From NCBI GenBank assembly GCA_023525975.1, contig CM042022.1, positions 191,001 to 255,000 of the forward strand: a stretch of 64,000 nt of DNA. Reading direction: 5' to 3'. The notes beneath the pieces are model-generated. The model worked only from the letters and a program-made list of their open reading frames with translations, was not told where the DNA came from and searched no databases. The stretch is from Smallanthus sonchifolius. Its lineage: Eukaryota; Streptophyta; Magnoliopsida; Asterales; Asteraceae. The position numbers and the translations under genes were made by a program. Positions 58,753 to 64,000 of this stretch are shown here, in pieces; positions within the stretch are counted from its first letter, which is position 1, and each line of letters starts with the position of its first letter.

Positions 58753-61129
58753 TTGAGGGATTGATTGATTGAATAAATTGCTGGGAATCGAAGAGGCCGT
58801 CCATAAAAAGGTTAAGGTTGGCGGGTATCGAGACCACCGCCGCCTTATTTCATTTAGATTTGAAATTAAAATTCATTCAGTCAGTCATGTATAGTGTATG
58901 TGTGGAAACAAATTAAGATGTCTGACTCAAATAACGAATGAGGCTCGCTGCAGTGCAATCAAACTACTTCAATCATTCATCGTATTCTTCATTTTAAACC
59001 TCAATCAACTACCCTGGCCTCTATATATTTTTGCTATCAAAATTAGGATCTAATATCTAATTATACTAATGAATGTCTTTAAATAATAATAGATTAGAAC
59101 ATATATCAGTGGCAATATATATCATCAATTTCTATTTCTTACTAGTAATTTAAAGTTTTATAACATTTTATTTTCTCTTTAGAGAGTTTTAGTATTGAAA
59201 TTATTATATGATACCAATAACAAAATTATCTCAATAAAAGGTGTGCTTTCTAACGATTAACGAAGCTTAATTAATGAAAATCCAATTTTCTTCGTCGTAT
59301 CATATATGACTTGGTCATCATGAACTAATTAAACAACCCTATCCTGATGGTAAACAAGTATCAAAGGGCCAAAACTGGATTTTTGTACTTAGTGTGCCTC
59401 AAATCTTACAAATGGGCAAGAGCCTACTTTCCCAGGGGCATAGAGTCCATCAACACAAGTGATAATGCTTATTGAGTTTTTCAAAAGTTTTTTGCAAAAG
59501 TGTTGCTTTAAACGTTGTGAGGCTAGAATTTTTTTTGAAAACAAAAGGTCACAAGAAAGTTACAAACTAATTGAATAAATAGCTATGCACAGTTATCAAT
59601 GGTACAAACCAAGAAATAATAGGGGAGCCATGCAAGGTGTTTACTTTGTTGATACCGTCACTTCACGTTTTTTATGTTCTAAGATTTTATTGTTCACGTT
59701 GTGCATGAAACTTCTAACACAAACTTACTTACTCTTTAGGAGAGCCAAAGCGCATAATTTTTTTTAAAAAGGATGACATGGATGGTTGCTAACATTAATT
59801 ACGAAACTTATGACAAAGGTAAAAAGCGTATCATTAACTTGGTTATTATTTAGTAATTTTTTTTCTTCAGTATTTTATTTTACTTCAAGTTAAGTTTGAA
59901 AAAAATAATCATTAGATAAACATAGATTCACATGTTCCCTTGAAGTGGCTTAATTTAAAATATATATATATATATATATATATAATGTTTATAAAAAACT
60001 TTCACTACAAGATTGGAACACCTAGTAAAAGTTTGGTGTAGCACTTGCAAAACTTGATTACTATTAGATGATTTTTTCCCTTTATTAATGCGTTAGGAAC
60101 TTTATCATACAAAGAGAGCATAGATGGTGGCGAATAGTGGCCAAACATTGTCCTCAAGTTGCACTTTATCGTCACAAGGACAACACTCCAATCCAACCAA
60201 TATACATTTCTAGTAATTATCTTTGAATACGTTGTTGGTGTTCACACATTTTCGTCTGTTGTCGAAATGAGGATGTCTAGAAGTTATTCTCAACTTAATA
60301 ATTTAACAATTGGTGTTATCAATATATTCCAACACCGGTTGCTTGCAATGCTTGTTTGTAATATGTGTTTTATCGATAGAGAGTGGCCTTGGTGGAGAAT
60401 ATCGAAAATAATAATTTAGTATTCCTGGTTAAAGTATGTTGGTGCAAACACCTAGTAAGTGCATACTTCGGATCTTCTTCATGCAACGCCTCCTTTTAAC
60501 AATAAAATATGAAATACATTCAAGGTATGTATTATGCTACCGAGTTAAAACTAGTTATTTTATTAAAACCGGTCCTTAAATTATTAAGATAAGAACAACT
60601 TGTTGACTTTCTCAACCTAACATATGGTAAAGAATGATGATGTTCGACCGTCAACAACGTATTCAACGTAAAATGATGTTAGTGTCTGATTAAAAAGATG
60701 GTTAACTTGGATTCGTAATTACAACAAAACTGGCTTATGATAAAAAGAAAACATGTTCGTTTATTCTCATATCCCCTAACAATGCATGCAAATTCAAAAG
60801 AAATTCTTGTTGCAATCGTTATATTGAATCATATGATTATCGGAATTTTTTTTATTGTTTATATTAGAATATTTATTGAGTTTGTTATACACAATATCTC
60901 AAATATATTTTATATAAATATAATAGTTTATTTATATATTAAATATCACATATTTATAGCTATATATAAATAACCCTTGTTACGTTATTTGAGTGGTTAT
61001 TTCTATAGTCTGAAAATTAGAAAAGTAAAGCATGGGCTTAAAAATAAAAATGGGTGTTGCCGAACAGAAAACGTGGAAACAAGAAATCCCCCAAATTCCA
61101 ACAACTCTCTCTCTCGCCCCGGTGAACCA
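58753..61129. other. Intergenic DNA upstream of COQ9
   Basis: AT-rich. A TA run at 59958-59984. The frames at 59585, 60005 and 60159 have no recognisable motif. A TATA-like TATATATAAATA at 60962, about 170 bp before the COQ9 start, is a plausible promoter. Confidence 0.5.
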
Positions 61130-62715
61130 ATGCATCGATCCGCAGCGAAACGGTTGCTTCACTCTTCATTCTTCTATGCTAACCAAACCTCTCCAATTCG
61201 AACAATCGCAGCGCCTCGTTTTCGCTTTCGTTTTCTCGCATCGACGACACCTGAACCTAATGATTTCAATACCCGCACCTCCTCTTCATCCACCCTAGGA
61301 GATCGTCCTTCTCATACCTCAACAACAAGTACACCTAGGGCTAATTACGAAGAAGAACAAGCTCGAGTGCTAGCCGCATCTCTCCACCACGTGGTACGTC
61401 CATTTTCCGACTGGCTAGGTTTAGTGTTAAATTGCAGTATTAGTTAATTGATGTAAGGATGTGGAACCTATTTTGCTCTGGTTGTTGTTTATGCACTAGG
61501 AGGATGTTCAACTCACATGATTCTCCTCAGAGGGAAGACACTTGTTATTAAATACAACTGACCTTCACCTGTTATAGTTATAGCTTGATTCTGGTCATAT
61601 GTGCAGTGCAGTGGTGGCTTTTCACGTATTCTGATTGTAGCTTTTACCTATCAAACAACAATGCATCTTAGTTATGTTTAATCATTCATCCAGTGATGTG
61701 CCAGATTTAGTTAAGGTATTTGTTTCCTTTTTGCAGATTAGGCTGGGATGGACTGAAGCAGCCATGATTGCAGGTGCTAGGGATGTTCGTGTTTCCCCTT
61801 CCATTGTTGGAGCTATTCCACGTAAAGAAGCTGCGCTAGTAGAGGTATATATACTTTTCACCTCGCTTTATAAATAGTTTGCATGAAAGTAATCTCATAA
61901 CCTTTTGGTCTTTAATTTATTTATCTGTAACGGCCCTTGCAGTATTTTATGGACGAGTGTTTGCAAAAACTTATTGATAAAATCGACTCTGGCGAGTTAC
62001 AATTACTAGATTTAGTAGCAAGTGAGCGTATTGCGAAGCTTATTAAAGTTCGCTTACAAATGCAAGCTCCATACATATCAAAGTGGCCTCAAGCTCTTAG
62101 CATTCAGGTAAATAGTTATGCAGATTTAATGTTGTTATTTAGATATTAAATAATTGAAATTATGACTGTATCTAATAGGCGCAACCATCGAATATTTCAA
62201 CAAGCTTTAAACAACGAGCAATGCTGGTTGATGAATTCTGGCATGCCTCAAATGACGAAGGAAGTGGTGTGGATTGGTACCTAAAACGCACTGTTGTTGG
62301 TGGGATATACTCGACAACTGAAATATACATGCTAACAGACAACTCCACAGGTTTATTTTCCTCTCTCTTGGTTAACCTTATAAAGCCAAGAACAGTGGAT
62401 TTTGGGTTTCTGTAAGACTCATCACATGTCATGTGGGTGTTTGGTCTTACTTACATACGGGAGTGACTGATGATATTGTTTTTCAGATTTTGAGGATACC
62501 TGGATATTCTTAAAGGAGCGAGTGAGAGATGCTTTTGATTTAAAGAAGACGTTTCAAGAGGTTGTCTGACTCTAGTTGGTGATAGCGTGATCTTATTATA
62601 TACATATGGAATGTTAATACTTTATTTTGGGTAATCTTTTCAGGTGAAATATTTTGCAGAAGCTGTGGGGGCAGGGTTGGGCAGTTCATTGCAGGGATTT
62701 GCAAAGAAAAGTTGA
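61130..62715 (+). CDS. COQ9: COQ9, ubiquinone biosynthesis protein, mitochondrial (6 exons)
   Basis: Exons 61130-61393, 61737-61844, 61943-62107, 62179-62350, 62487-62560 and 62644-62715 all have GT/AG borders and keep frame, giving 284 residues. COQ9 is a lipid-binding partner of COQ7 in the coenzyme Q complex of the mitochondrial inner membrane. The N-terminus is Arg- and Ser-rich with few acids (MHRSAAKRLLHSS, FRFRFLAS), as in a mitochondrial presequence. The conserved body follows: YEEEQARVLAASL, RLGWTEAAMIAGARDV, SPSIVGAIPRKEAALVE, PYISKWPQALSIQ, VDWYLKRTVVGGIYSTTE and the end AEAVGAGLGSSLQGF. All parts are intact, so the gene is probably functional. The start is the first Met in frame and precedes the presequence. 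Confidence 0.94.
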
Positions 62716-63917
62716 ATTTGATCCTAGGATTGGTGTTGTTTTTGAATGAAGAAATGGTTTCTTTCAACTGCTGCTTATCTTTTGTGACCTAAAGAAATAA
62801 AGTGATGTTTTCAATTGATTCATTTAAGTTATGCAATGTTGTTGTTTTGTCTTGACATACTGAAAGTGTTGGTGTGCAGCAGAGGAATGAAATCCCTGAA
62901 GGTAATAAAAGTCTGCAGATCGTATTGGTTTATTCATTCAGCTTCAAATTCAAAATCTATAAATCTGCATCCATCAGGTCAGTAAAAACCATGCAATTAA
63001 TTAAATGGAGGGATCCAAATTCATTACCCAGAAAATCCAAAGGCTTTTTCCTTCTATATATTCAGCTTGCTTTGCAATGCATCCAATTCCAAAACTCACA
63101 CATCAAGCTTCAGTTTAACTACTCATCATATAATTAATTAAACAATTAAGGCATGAAGCCAAGTCTCCGTACCTATTGTCTTTTTCTAAATTTAATTTAT
63201 TTTTCAGCTGTATGATTCTGGTCACACATATGGATCAAAACGTTTAAAAGTTGCAATACATACACCACATGATATATCAACTAGAATCCAAAATAAAAGT
63301 CATACGTCCACATTCACTGGCCGATAGGAAAAATCAAATATGGGACTTATGAAGACGTTGCCATCCCCACCCCAACAACTGTTGAACTTATTTTATATAT
63401 ATAGAACACAGCTGCAAACAATTACTAAAATCATGAATTAGCAATCAATTCAAAACAACTGTTGCTGGCAGTAATTATGGTCTATAATCATATAACCGAC
63501 AGTCTCAACAAGAATCAAAGAAAGGCTTTTAATTGAAATTGAAAAATAATAATAATAATAATAGAATTGGATCGTGTAAATTTAAGATTTTGGGTAAGGA
63601 ATGAAAACGGTAACATTACTTATTTTACCAAGGTATGTTGAATGATCTATGTGGATCATGTTAAAATTCAGCTTCGCCTATGTTAAATGAAAATTGGGGA
63701 ACCTGTTCAACCGCCACCATTGTTTTCACTTTGCTTTTTGCAGCATTTTTTAGTTTACTTTCTAGGCGCACATAGATTTAGGGCTCAACCTCTGAAGACA
63801 AATTGTCGACACATAGGTTTGGTTTAAAAGTCTCTCTACCTTATCACACTTTTCTGTTTACAGAGATGATATAAAACAAAGGCAATATCTTTAGTTACAT
63901 ATAGATAGACTGTAGTG
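62716..63917. other. Intergenic DNA after COQ9
   Basis: COQ9 3' region with AATAAA-like signals near 62794. An AAT microsatellite at 63546-63562. No supported gene. Confidence 0.5.
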
Positions 63918-64000
63918 TCATCCTTCACCACAGCACAGTTCACAACAAGTGAAGCAGCCAAAAAATGCTAGCCCAGCAATCACCTGGGTCACCACAATAG
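63918..64000 (-). CDS. Possible C-terminal exon of an unrecognised Cys-rich membrane protein (partial)
   Basis: The minus strand reads VVTQVIAGLAFFGCFTCCEL, then CCGEG and a TGA at 63920-63918. It is hydrophobic followed by a Cys cluster, which could be a membrane segment with a short Cys-rich tail. The gene continues beyond the window and was not identified. It could also be chance. Confidence 0.3.
   Translation of the reverse strand, partial: IVVTQVIAGLAFFGCFTCCELCCGEG

Noticed and set aside
1..64000. CRISPR arrays, bacterial operons, phage or plasmid features
   Set aside because: Spliced plant genes and plant LTR elements fill the window. No such features were seen.

Overview
The window is plant nuclear DNA, AT-rich and full of retrotransposons. 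Plant-type genes (chloroplast peroxiredoxin Q, a JAZ jasmonate repressor, a spliced mitochondrial COQ9) and plant chromovirus LTR retrotransposons point to a flowering plant. The LTR families look like those common in Asteraceae, but that is an impression and was not tested.

Host genes sit at the edges and in the first 10 kb. The last exon of PRXQ is at 24-242 (+). A compact four-exon JAZ gene is at 6541-6994 (-). A complete six-exon COQ9 gene is at 61130-62715 (+). A possible C-terminal exon of an unrecognised Cys-rich membrane protein touches the right edge (63918-64000, -). Two host genes survive only as broken pieces: an NADPH-thioredoxin reductase exon split by a hAT-like element (3056-4580, -), and a pollen-receptor-kinase-like gene whose ends lie about 20 kb apart (37728-38302 and 58626-58752, +).

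Small DNA transposons, each with matching target-site duplications (TSDs): hAT-type at 1800-2217, 2292-2795 and 3213-4450 (8-bp TSDs); Mutator-type at 11511-11916 (10-bp TSD) and 36259-37204 (9-bp TSD, possible Pack-MULE). A decayed Helitron helicase lies at 10039-10717.

First nest (13432-35854): a solo LTR (family B, TSD ggtca) is interrupted by a complete Ty3/gypsy chromovirus 'A' on the minus strand (14093-33805, TSD gaacc, 3.0-kb LTRs). The leader of A is interrupted by a second complete Ty3/gypsy element 'C' on the plus strand (21969-30493, TSD ttgtc, 2.1-kb LTRs). C is the youngest layer. It has an intact Pol frame but no recognisable capsid domain.

Second nest (38301-58625): a Ty1/copia element 'F' sits in the receptor-kinase gene. 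It carries a Ty3/gypsy element 'D', whose 3' end has been lost by deletion. D is interrupted by element 'E' (38505-48935, TSD atacc), a large LTR element with about 3-kb LTRs and a 4.3-kb interior that encodes no polymerase. E shares the leader of A and D, including a hairpin whose arms change in compensating ways. This suggests E is a non-autonomous partner moved by an A/D-type element. Several LTRs also hold tRNA-like box A/box B modules.

All calls come from reading the sequence by eye. No database or folding program was used.
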